Assembly (NCBI RefSeq): GCF_900115635.1
Contig: NZ_FOXE01000014.1
Coordinates: 1 to 64,000, forward strand
Direction of reading: 5' to 3'
DNA: 64,000 bases
Origin: Oscillibacter sp. PC13
GTDB taxonomy: Bacteria; Bacillota; Clostridia; Oscillospirales; Oscillospiraceae
Shown here: positions 57,751 through 64,000 of the stretch, in pieces
Numbering within the stretch: the stretch's first letter is position 1
Layout of the letters: every line of letters starts with the position of its first letter
Notes under the pieces: generated by a model
The model's input: only the letters and a program-made list of their open reading frames with translations
What the model was told of the DNA's origin: nothing
The model's database searches: none
Position numbers and translations under genes: made by a program

Positions 57751-58193
57751 CAGTGCTGTTCCTTCAGCAGATCCCGGATCTCGGTCAGCAGGATCTCTTC
57801 CTTGGAGGGCTCAGGTGGTGCGGGAGGCGCCGCGGGGGCCTCTTCCTTTTTCCGATGCATCCGGTTGATGGTCTTGATCATGCAGAACACCGCAAAGGCA
57901 ATGATAATAAAATCCAAAATGGTAGCCAGGAAGGTGCCGAAGTTCACGGACACAGCCGCGGTCTCCACCTCTCCGGCGGCATTAAGTACCGCTTCCTTCA
58001 AAACCCACTTCCACTGGCTGAAGTCCACGCCGCCTGTGAGCATGGAGACCAGGGGCATGATGATGTCGTTCACCAAAGAAGTGGAAATTTTACCGAAAGC
58101 GCCGCCGATAATCACGCCAACGGCCATGTCCATCACATTTCCGCGTGCGATAAACTGCTTAAACTCTGCAAAAAAGCCAGTATCTTTTGTCAT
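57750..58193 (-). CDS. mscL: Large-conductance mechanosensitive channel
   Basis: 147 residues. N-terminal amphipathic helix [32 protein letters not shown]1, a periplasmic loop, TM2 [23 protein letters not shown], and a charged C-terminal helix with a Pro/Ala/Glu linker. It opens on extreme membrane tension to release solutes at osmotic downshock. SD AGGAGG before ATG 58193. Directly coupled to rsmG. Confidence 0.95.
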   Translation of the reverse strand: MTKDTGFFAEFKQFIARGNVMDMAVGVIIGGAFGKISTSLVNDIIMPLVSMLTGGVDFSQWKWVLKEAVLNAAGEVETAAVSVNFGTFLATILDFIIIAFAVFCMIKTINRMHRKKEEAPAAPPAPPEPSKEEILLTEIRDLLKEQH

Positions 58194-58241
58194 ACTTTGA
58201 ATACCTCCTGTATTTTGTTGAGTGAAAAATACAAAATGCTA

Positions 58242-59210
58242 TTAGTTTTCGGGAGAAATCCGGAGCTCCGGTTGGATCAGCCGGGCCAGCAGCACGGCAA
58301 ACTGCGCACGGGTCAGGGGATTTTCGCCGTGAAAGGTGCCCGCTTCGTCGGTGCCGGTGATCACGCCCGCCTGATAGAGCCGCAGCACGTCGGAGCGGTC
58401 GGTGTCCGGTGGGGCGTCCTGGCGGAGGGCGGGGAGCATGTTTTCCGGGGCGATCAGGGACATGACCGCCGCCGCGTCATAACGGGTAGCTTTGTCCACC
58501 AGGCAGGTCGGCAGCGCTGAGTCCATGGCGCCCTCCAGGCTCCGGAGATACTGATCCGCACCCCAGTACCAAGCGTCCACACTGGCGCCGTCGCTCTGGG
58601 CGTAGGTGTTGATGCGGACCATGGGATCGTATTGCCCATACTCCGCCTCGCTGATGTGGTAGCGGAACATATAAAACAGGGGATCATAGCTGTTTCGTTT
58701 GTCTAAATCCGCCCGGAAACTTTTGACGTTGTCCACCTGAATGGTCATATAGGGATAGCCTTCGTCGGCATAGTTGCCGCCGATGGTGAGGATATAGTCG
58801 CCCTTGGGCAGCGTCTTGTCCTTCAGCCCGCTGTCATCTACGCGGGCAAAGCCCGCGGCGTCATAGGCGGTGCCATTGGATCGCGTGATGGTCACCTGGC
58901 CCGTACCCGCCGGAGCGGTGGGGGGATCCCCCTCGTTGCCCTGCAGCCTCCAGTGGAACCGGGCGGTCAGCACCTCCAGCTGGGCCACGGTCAGGGGCTC
59001 CTGGGGAGAAAAGGTGGTGTCCGTGGTGCCGTTCAGCACACCGGTTTCATAGCACAGCTTCAACGCTGACTCATACCAGGCACCCTTGGGCACATCGGAA
59101 AAGCCGGTATACGTCCGGACTGCGGGCAGATCCAGCTCCGCGGCTGCAGCGGGGAGGCAGAGGAGGAAGAGCAGCAGCACCGACAGGAACAGGGGAACCA
59201 CTCGTTTCAT
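58242..59210 (-). CDS. SLH-domain exported protein
   Basis: 322 residues. Signal peptide (cleavage after PAAAAE, about residue 25), N-terminal SLH module GFSDVPKGAWYESALKLCYETGVLNGTTDTTFSPQEPLTVAQLEVLTARF, a central beta-rich domain of about 170 residues (QVTITRSNGTAYDAAGFARV...) and a second SLH near residues 270-318 (LYQAGVITGTDEAGTFHGENPLTRAQFAVLLARLI). It is the third SLH protein in the window, away from the other two. The central domain is not one I recognise. Confidence 0.78.
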   Translation of the reverse strand: MKRVVPLFLSVLLLFLLCLPAAAAELDLPAVRTYTGFSDVPKGAWYESALKLCYETGVLNGTTDTTFSPQEPLTVAQLEVLTARFHWRLQGNEGDPPTAPAGTGQVTITRSNGTAYDAAGFARVDDSGLKDKTLPKGDYILTIGGNYADEGYPYMTIQVDNVKSFRADLDKRNSYDPLFYMFRYHISEAEYGQYDPMVRINTYAQSDGASVDAWYWGADQYLRSLEGAMDSALPTCLVDKATRYDAAAVMSLIAPENMLPALRQDAPPDTDRSDVLRLYQAGVITGTDEAGTFHGENPLTRAQFAVLLARLIQPELRISPEN

Positions 59211-59526
59211 AAACGATACCTCCGGTTCAGCAGGTACCCTTGCCGTAGGGCCTGCAAAATTTTTTCAGGACAACTTCCGTGCTTGAGAAAAGAAAAGCGT
59301 TTTTCGCCCAGATCTGCCGACGGGCCTGCCGCCGTTTTCAACGGCATGGCTGAATCCACTGCGCCCCAAGGTGTTCCAGAGGCAGACCGGAATGGAGACG
59401 ATAAAAGCTGTCCAAATGAAGAAAGGGTGGGGTAAGGCAGCTTCTATCCGCCCCATTCGGTTCCAGTATTTGGAAAATATGCGGGATTTGGACAGTACGG
59501 CACCATCCAGACAAGATTCGGGGAAT
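59211..59526. other. Intergenic region between the SLH gene and serS
   Basis: A GCAGG(TA)CCCT...AGGGCCTGC hairpin (59230-59255) is followed on the plus strand by AAAATTTTTT, but no plus-strand gene ends there. No terminator with a T-run is visible on the minus strand behind serS. No gene. Confidence 0.4.
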
Positions 59527-60831
59527 TTACTGCTTGGGTACCAGCTTGTCCTTTCCGCCCATGTAGGGGCGGAGCACCTCGGGAATCCGCACGGTGCCGT
59601 CGGCCTGGAGATTGTTCTCCAGGAAGGCAATGAGCATCCGGGGTGGCGCCACGCAGGTGTTGTTCAGTGTGTGGCACAGCTGCATCTTGCCGTTTTCGTC
59701 CTTGTAGCGGATGCGCAGGCGGCGGGCCTGGGCGTCGCCCAGGTTGGAGCAGGAGCAGACCTCAAAGAATTTCTGCTGGCGGGGAGACCAGGCCTCGATG
59801 TCGCAGGACTTGCACTTCAAATCGGCCAAATCACCGGAGCAGCACTCCAGCTGCCGGACGGGGATATCCATACTGCGGAACAGCTCTACAGACAGCCGCC
59901 ACAGCCGCTCGTACCAGTCCTTGGATTCCTCAGGCTTGCAGACCACAATCATCTCCTGCTTTTCAAACTGGTGAATGCGGTAGATGCCGCGCTCCTCGAT
60001 ACCGTGGGCGCCCTTCTCCTTGCGGAAGCAGGGGGAGTAGGAGGTCAGGGTCTGGGGCAGGCTCTCCACCGGGAGAACCTGATCGATGAACCGGCCGATC
60101 ATGGAGTGCTCGCTGGTGCCGATCAGATAGAGGTCCTCGCCCTCGATCTTGTACATCATGCCGTCCATATCCGTCTGGCTCATGACGCCCTCCACCACAT
60201 TGCCGTGAATCATGAAGGGAGGAATGCAGTAGGTAAAGCCCTTGTCAATCATAAAGTCCCGGCCATAGGCCAGCACGGCCTCGTGGAGCCGGGCGATGTC
60301 GCCCAGCAGATAGTAAAAGCCGGATCCCGAAACCCGTCCGGCGGCGTCCAAATCGATGCCGTTGAAGGACTCCATAATTTCGGTGTGATAGGGAATTTCA
60401 AATTCCGCGGCTCTGGCCTCGCCAAAACGCTGGACCTCGACGTTGCAGGAGTCATCCGGGCCCAGAGGCACGGAATCGTCAATCATCTGGGGAATCACCA
60501 GCATCCGCTTGCGGAGCTCCTCCTCCAGCACGGTCTCCTGCTGCTCCAGCTCGGCCAGGCGATCCGCCTGTTTCTTGACCTGCTGCTTGACGGCTTCCGC
60601 TTCCGCCAGCTTGGAAGGATCCTTTTTTGCCTGTCCCATCAGCATGCCAATCTGTTTGGAAAGGCTGTTGCGGTTGGAGCGGAGCTGGTCGGCTTCGGCA
60701 ATGGCAGCCCGGCGCTTGGTGTCCAGATCGATGACCTCGTCCACCAGAGGAAGTTTGAAATCCTGAAATTTTTTTTTAATGTTTTCTTTAACGGCCTCGG
60801 GATTTTCCCGGATAAACTTAATATCCAGCAT
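59527..60831 (-). CDS. serS: Seryl-tRNA synthetase
   Basis: 434 residues, class II. N-terminal tRNA-binding coiled coil (about residues 25-105, with KKQADRLAELEQQETVLEEEL), then core motifs: motif 2 SPCFRKEKGAHGIEERGIYRIHQFEKQEM, and motif 3 NNTCVAPPRMLIAFLENN. The start MLDIKFIRENPEAVKENI is typical. SD AAGGAG before ATG 60831. No T-box is visible upstream. It follows a repeat-rich gap. Confidence 0.96.
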   Translation of the reverse strand: MLDIKFIRENPEAVKENIKKKFQDFKLPLVDEVIDLDTKRRAAIAEADQLRSNRNSLSKQIGMLMGQAKKDPSKLAEAEAVKQQVKKQADRLAELEQQETVLEEELRKRMLVIPQMIDDSVPLGPDDSCNVEVQRFGEARAAEFEIPYHTEIMESFNGIDLDAAGRVSGSGFYYLLGDIARLHEAVLAYGRDFMIDKGFTYCIPPFMIHGNVVEGVMSQTDMDGMMYKIEGEDLYLIGTSEHSMIGRFIDQVLPVESLPQTLTSYSPCFRKEKGAHGIEERGIYRIHQFEKQEMIVVCKPEESKDWYERLWRLSVELFRSMDIPVRQLECCSGDLADLKCKSCDIEAWSPRQQKFFEVCSCSNLGDAQARRLRIRYKDENGKMQLCHTLNNTCVAPPRMLIAFLENNLQADGTVRIPEVLRPYMGGKDKLVPKQ

Positions 60832-61122
60832 GGTGTTTTAATCTCCTTATTTATATACTGGGGAGCTGCGCAGGCTGCACAGCAGAAGAGACTGCGTAAT
60901 CGTAGGAAAAAGATGCGTGGGGGATGAGAAGGAACAGCAAGCAAGCGCGTTTTTGCCGCAGGCAGAAACAAGGGATGTGGAGCTTGCATTTATCAGGGGT
61001 CCCGAAAAATCCGAAGATTTTCGGGAAAGAGGAGCCGCAGCGGAACGAGCGCGTTTTTGCCGCAGGCGGAAACAAGGGATGTGGAGCTTGCGGCGACGAT
61101 GTTTCACGTGAAACAGTTTCCC
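60832..61122. repeat. Gap with 44-nt direct repeats, hairpin and a parS site
   Basis: A 44-nt sequence (AGCGCGTTTTTGCCGCAGGC...GGAGCTTGC) occurs at 60944-60987 and 61048-61091, 104 nt apart, with one difference. Between them lies the hairpin CCCGAAAAATC-CGAA-GATTTTCGGG (about 61001-61025). A perfect parS site follows at 61100. Confidence 0.8.
61100..61115. other. parS: parS site, left
   Basis: TGTTTCACGTGAAACA, an exact match to the 16-bp parS consensus bound by ParB/Spo0J, here 8 nt beyond the end of the gene downstream of parB. Confidence 0.95.
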
Positions 61123-61653
61123 TTAGTCTGCGGGTTGGTTGAGAACCGCCTCCTTCAGCTGCTGGTACCGCAGAGAAGGTGCGGTGACGCCGGCATCTGC
61201 TGATGTAGGAAGCTGTCCTACCAAATTTTGATCCTCCATACTTTGGAGCGTAATGCGGCAGGCGTCGTAATCAGCAGCGGCATATTGCTGCTGCAGCGTG
61301 TACAGCGCCACCATGGCATCCGTTCCCTGTTGGGCGTCCAACGTATCATTTTGGGCTTGGGTCAGCTGCCCTTTCAATGCTTCCAGTTCGTCGTTGACCG
61401 CGGCAAGTTCCTCCTGAAGCTGAATGTTTTTATCCTGAGTGGCCTGAACTTCCTGCAGGGCGGAAACAGAATGCTGCAGCTCGCCAAGTGCTTGGGTATT
61501 GCTGCGCTGGTGCATGAAGAAGGACAGGGCCATCAACAAAAAGGCGGCGATGAAGAGAATCATAATATAGACAACGACGGGCTTTTTCCGGGAGGCAGGC
61601 TCCTGAACAGGCGCTTCCTCCGTCTCGCCGCTGCTGCGTTTTTCCAATTTCAT
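61123..61653 (-). CDS. Single-TM coiled-coil protein of unknown function
   Basis: 176 residues: cytoplasmic basic/acidic N-terminus (about 35 residues), one TM (VVVYIMILFIAAFLLMALSFFM), then an extracytoplasmic coiled coil (about 65-115) and a globular end (about 125-170). The architecture resembles DivIC-like or cell-wall sensor proteins, but no family is recognised. Start ATG 61653 after AAAGGG. It is 32 nt downstream of parB, probably the same operon. A parS site lies just behind it. Confidence 0.68.
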   Translation of the reverse strand: MKLEKRSSGETEEAPVQEPASRKKPVVVYIMILFIAAFLLMALSFFMHQRSNTQALGELQHSVSALQEVQATQDKNIQLQEELAAVNDELEALKGQLTQAQNDTLDAQQGTDAMVALYTLQQQYAAADYDACRITLQSMEDQNLVGQLPTSADAGVTAPSLRYQQLKEAVLNQPAD

Positions 61654-61685
61654 AAGAAAACCCTTTCGGATCATGGCTTAAATTT

Positions 61686-62552
61686 TTATTTGCTCTGCAG
61701 AAGGGACAGGGCCTCCAACAGATCATTCAAGTCGTCGAGACCATAATACTCCAGTTCAATGCGGCCCTTTTTGCGGCCGGAAACAATTTTGACACCGCGG
61801 CCCAGCTTTGAGGACAACTCCTTTTGTGCCTCCGCGGCATAATCCACTCCTTTGGCCGCTGGCTTTTTGGGCTCTTTCTGATCAGCGGCCAGCTTCTTTG
61901 CCAGAGCCTCCGTTTGCCGGACTGAGAGACCGCCTGAGACAACGGCTCCAGCTGCGCTCTCCTGCAGATTGGGGGAGAGAGGAAGCAGGGCGCGGGCATG
62001 CCCGGCAGAGAGGGTTCCCGCCTCAACCAGCTTGCGGACAGCGGGCGTCAAACCCAGCAGCCGCAGCGCATTGGCCACGGCACTGCGGGACTTGCCCACC
62101 CGGGAGGCGGCTTCCTCCTGGGTCATATGGTAGTTGTCAATTAAGGATTGGTATCCGGCGGCTTCCTCCATGGGATTCAAATCCTCCCGCTGAAGGTTTT
62201 CAATCATGGCCAGCTCAGCCGCCTTGCGGTCATCCGCCTCCATTACAATGACGGGGACTTCCTGCAGCCCGGCAATCCGGGCCGCCCGCCAGCGGCGTTC
62301 GCCGGCAATAATCTGATAATAGCCGGAGGAGAGCTTTCGAACTGTCAAAGGCTGAATAATGCCGTGCTCCCGGATGGAGTCGGCCAGTTCGGCAAGGGAT
62401 GCCTCGTCAAAGGATTTGCGGGGCTGGGAGGAGCAGCTCTCCACCTGGGAAATCGGCAGATACAGGCTGCCCGTGGTTTCTGTTTTCAATACATCGTCAC
62501 CCAGCAGGGCTCCGAGACCCCGGCCCAAGCCGGAGGGTTTTTTGGACGCCAT
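61686..62552 (-). CDS. parB: Chromosome-partitioning protein ParB (Spo0J)
   Basis: 288 residues. N-terminal GRGLGALLGD (interaction with ParA), CTP-binding/ParB core with GERRWRAARIAG and ENLQREDLNPMEEA, helix-turn-helix MTQEEAASRVGKSRSAVANALRLL that reads parS, and a C-terminal dimer domain. It spreads from parS as a CTP-dependent clamp and loads SMC. Directly downstream of parA (14-nt gap). Two perfect parS sites flank the pair. Confidence 0.96.
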   Translation of the reverse strand: MASKKPSGLGRGLGALLGDDVLKTETTGSLYLPISQVESCSSQPRKSFDEASLAELADSIREHGIIQPLTVRKLSSGYYQIIAGERRWRAARIAGLQEVPVIVMEADDRKAAELAMIENLQREDLNPMEEAAGYQSLIDNYHMTQEEAASRVGKSRSAVANALRLLGLTPAVRKLVEAGTLSAGHARALLPLSPNLQESAAGAVVSGGLSVRQTEALAKKLAADQKEPKKPAAKGVDYAAEAQKELSSKLGRGVKIVSGRKKGRIELEYYGLDDLNDLLEALSLLQSK

Positions 62553-62566
62553 AGTAGAATCTCCTT

Positions 62567-63325
62567 TCAGGCGGATTGCTTTTTTAAAAACTCCGCGGCA
62601 AATGCGGTATACGCCTCCGCACCCCGGGAGGTACGGTCATAGGCAGTGATGGGCTTGCCGTGACTGGGGGCTTCGGACAAACGGACATTCCGCGGAATGA
62701 CCGTTGCGTAGACCTTTCCGGGGAAGTAATGCTTTACTTCCTCGGCCACCTGAAGCGCCAGATTGGTGCGTCCGTCGAACATGGTCAGCAAAACACCCTC
62801 CAAAGCCAACTGTGGATTTAGGGAGCGGCGGACAATGCGCACGGTATTCATCAGGTCGGAGAGACCCTCCAGCGCGAAATACTCTCCCTGTACCGGCACC
62901 AGGATGGAGTCGGCGGCACACAGGGCGTTGAGCGTCAGCAGCTCCAGAGAGGGCGGGCAGTCAATCAAAATGAAGTCATACTGCGCCTCTACCTGCAGCA
63001 GCGCGTCTTTCAGGAGAAACTCCCGACGATCCATGCCAATCAGCTCAATACCGGCCCCTGCCAACGCCTTGTTGGAGGGAAGTACATCCCCGTATTTGGT
63101 ATGTACCAGAGCGTCAGCCGTGGGCATCTCGCTAACGAGAACCTCATAGACCCCCTTGGAGACAGTTTTGTCTACACCCATACCAGAGGTAGAGTTGGCC
63201 TGGGGGTCAAAGTCACACAGGAGAATCCGGCAGCCAGCCTCTGTCAAGGCGGCGGCTAGGTTCACACAGGTGGTGGTCTTTCCGACACCGCCTTTCTGGT
63301 TGACAATTGCGATGGTTTTTGCCAA
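62567..63325 (-). CDS. parA: Chromosome-partitioning ATPase ParA (Soj)
   Basis: 252 residues. Deviant Walker A NQKGGVGKTTTCVNL (residues 9-18), Walker A' FDPQANSTSGMG, Walker B DFILIDCPPSLELLTLNAL. No N-terminal HTH, the short chromosomal type. It works with ParB to segregate origins. TTG start at 63325 with AGGTG SD. Promoter at 63388-63416. In this family TTG starts are not unusual. Confidence 0.96.
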   Translation of the reverse strand: MAKTIAIVNQKGGVGKTTTCVNLAAALTEAGCRILLCDFDPQANSTSGMGVDKTVSKGVYEVLVSEMPTADALVHTKYGDVLPSNKALAGAGIELIGMDRREFLLKDALLQVEAQYDFILIDCPPSLELLTLNALCAADSILVPVQGEYFALEGLSDLMNTVRIVRRSLNPQLALEGVLLTMFDGRTNLALQVAEEVKHYFPGKVYATVIPRNVRLSEAPSHGKPITAYDRTSRGAEAYTAFAAEFLKKQSA

Positions 63326-63387
63326 AAGGGCACCTACTTTCTACCAGGAAATATCCCAACACAGATATGCATTTTACATACGAATTC

Positions 63388-63416
63388 ATTATAGCAAGGC
63401 GCCGGTGCAGTTGCAA
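63388..63416 (-). promoter_or_regulatory. parA promoter
   Basis: Minus strand TTGCAA (63411-63416), 17-nt spacer, TATAAT (63388-63393), about 60 nt before the parA TTG. Confidence 0.7.
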
Positions 63417-63511
63417 GGAAAAAGAGAAAAAAACGAGAAGAAGCTGACCTGATTTTGATGAAGCATGGGGGAAGGGCAAAATTTCGGAAAAACAGAAGCT
63501 GAAAGGAGCCC

Positions 63512-63552
63512 TAAATAAAATATTCCGGAAAACCAAGGGGTTTTCCGGAATA
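63512..63552 (-). terminator. Terminator of the GH13 gene
   Basis: Perfect 14-bp stem TATTCCGGAAAACC (63521-63534) and complement (63539-63552), loop AAGG, followed on the minus strand by TTTTATTT. Confidence 0.85.
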
Positions 63553-63628
63553 AAAAATGCAGGGAACAGTGGAATTTGAAAGAAAAAGCCGCAGAGGCAG
63601 ACGGCAAGAGGAGGGCATGACGCAGTAT

Positions 63629-63644
63629 TGTTTCACGTGAAACA
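63629..63644. other. parS: parS site, right
   Basis: Second exact TGTTTCACGTGAAACA, between parA and the GH13 gene, about 2.5 kb from the left site. Confidence 0.95.
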
Positions 63645-63657
63645 AGCAGGGCGGCCG

Positions 63658-64000
63658 TCAGGCCAGCAGATAGCCGAAGCAGGGCGGCAGGGGAAGGGAG
63701 AGGATACCGTTTACGACCGGGAAGACCTGCCCGGTCAAAAGATCCCTGGCGGCAGCTTCGGGCCAGGGCAGTTCCAGGGTCCGGGCCTCTGTTCCGGCGT
63801 TCACGGCGGTGACTGTGCGCTCTTCCTCCGTCTCCCGGGCAAAAATCAAAATAGGACCGGCTGTATTCAAATAGCGAATGCCGCCCCGCTGAAGAGAAGG
63901 GCGTTCCCGCCGCAAACAGCCCAGAGAGCGGAACCAAGGCAGCAGGTCATGAGATCCAGTACCCCAGGGATAGGTGCCCCGGTTCAGGGGATCCTCAAAC
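63658..64000 (-). CDS. GH13 alpha-glycosidase / neopullulanase-like enzyme, C-terminal part
   Basis: The last about 113 residues are visible; the 5' part lies beyond the window. DPLNRGTYPWG, LLPWFRSLGCLRRERPSL, then the C-terminal beta-sandwich (AGPILIFARETEEERTVTAVNAG...LPLPPCFGYLLA) match GH13 cyclomaltodextrinase/neopullulanase enzymes, where the DPxNR segment ends the catalytic barrel region. It degrades alpha-glucans or maltodextrins. The catalytic Asp/Glu residues lie outside the window. Confidence 0.8.
   Translation of the reverse strand, partial: FEDPLNRGTYPWGTGSHDLLPWFRSLGCLRRERPSLQRGGIRYLNTAGPILIFARETEEERTVTAVNAGTEARTLELPWPEAAARDLLTGQVFPVVNGILSLPLPPCFGYLLA

Larger units (their letters stand above)
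63326..63657. other. Intergenic region upstream of parA
   Basis: Contains the parA promoter, the GH13 terminator and a second parS site (listed separately). No gene supported. Confidence 0.6.

Noticed and set aside
61123-61653. Possible septum protein (DivIC/FtsL) downstream of parB
   Set aside because: Single TM plus coiled coil fits, but the C-terminal half and length do not match these families well enough to name it.

Overview
The window carries the replication-origin region of a GC-rich Firmicute, most likely an Oscillospiraceae (Clostridium cluster IV) gut anaerobe. The evidence is the Clostridia/Bacilli gene order rpmH-dnaA-dnaN-yaaA-recF-remB-gyrB-gyrA, T-box leaders on glyS and hisS, the N-terminus of a group B [FeFe] hydrogenase, S-layer-homology (SLH) proteins, a Firmicutes-type YidC and near-consensus SD sequences. 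The family assignment is inference; no rRNA gene is present.

Layout. 1-402: 5' end of a hydrogenase gene (-). 876-5227: four-gene Gld-type ABC exporter cassette (+). 5314-10504: two OmpR-type two-component systems in tandem (+). 10627-13796: thioesterase (-), then a zinc/cadmium efflux unit (ArsR regulator, lone HMA protein, P1B ATPase). 13883-15638: MarR regulator and MATE pump (-). 15833-16422: small coiled-coil gene and divergent Cro-like regulator. 16577-18496: nadE, whose 3' end is duplicated in frame behind its stop codon. 18.6-19.9 kb: AT-richer, gene-poor island with a GNAT acetyltransferase. 19927-31856: rnhA, gyrA, a lipoprotein, gyrB, small membrane proteins, remB, recF (with a 163-bp tandem repeat of its tail), yaaA, dnaN and dnaA, all leftward.

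The probable oriC is the dnaA-dnaN gap (30312-30539), which has a cluster of TTTTCCACA boxes; the dnaA and rpmH promoters diverge in 31857-32224. Rightward from there run rpmH, rnpA, yidD, yidC and jag/khpB. The conserved mnmE-mnmG genes that often follow are not here. In their place are an AT-richer LysR/LarA-like/TRAP-binding-protein segment (35.1-39.1 kb), then glyS and a purine permease. From 42.85 kb to the end every gene is leftward, i.e. head-on to a fork leaving the proposed origin: msrA, DUF6881, alaX, GH3, an SLH/foldase cluster, aspS, hisS, mgsA-like, minD, rsmG, mscL, an SLH protein, serS, parB and parA with two perfect parS sites, and the C-terminus of a GH13 enzyme. The only exceptions are two XRE regulators and a DUF6514 gene at 47.6-48.5 kb.

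How the genes work together. The centre is the replication, segregation and translation core (dnaA/dnaN/recF/gyrAB, parAB-parS, minD, rsmG, four aminoacyl-tRNA synthetases). Around it sit envelope functions (SLH proteins, YidC/YidD, MscL, GH3), stress and efflux modules (Zn/Cd ATPase, MATE, MsrA, AlaX) and recently acquired or rearranged segments. The points most worth a second look are the recF-tail repeat, the in-frame nadE-tail duplication, a G9 tract at an XRE/DUF6514 junction, a methylglyoxal-synthase homologue lacking the catalytic Asp, and the LarA-like/orphan TRAP island. I did not find one large, clearly new multi-gene system.
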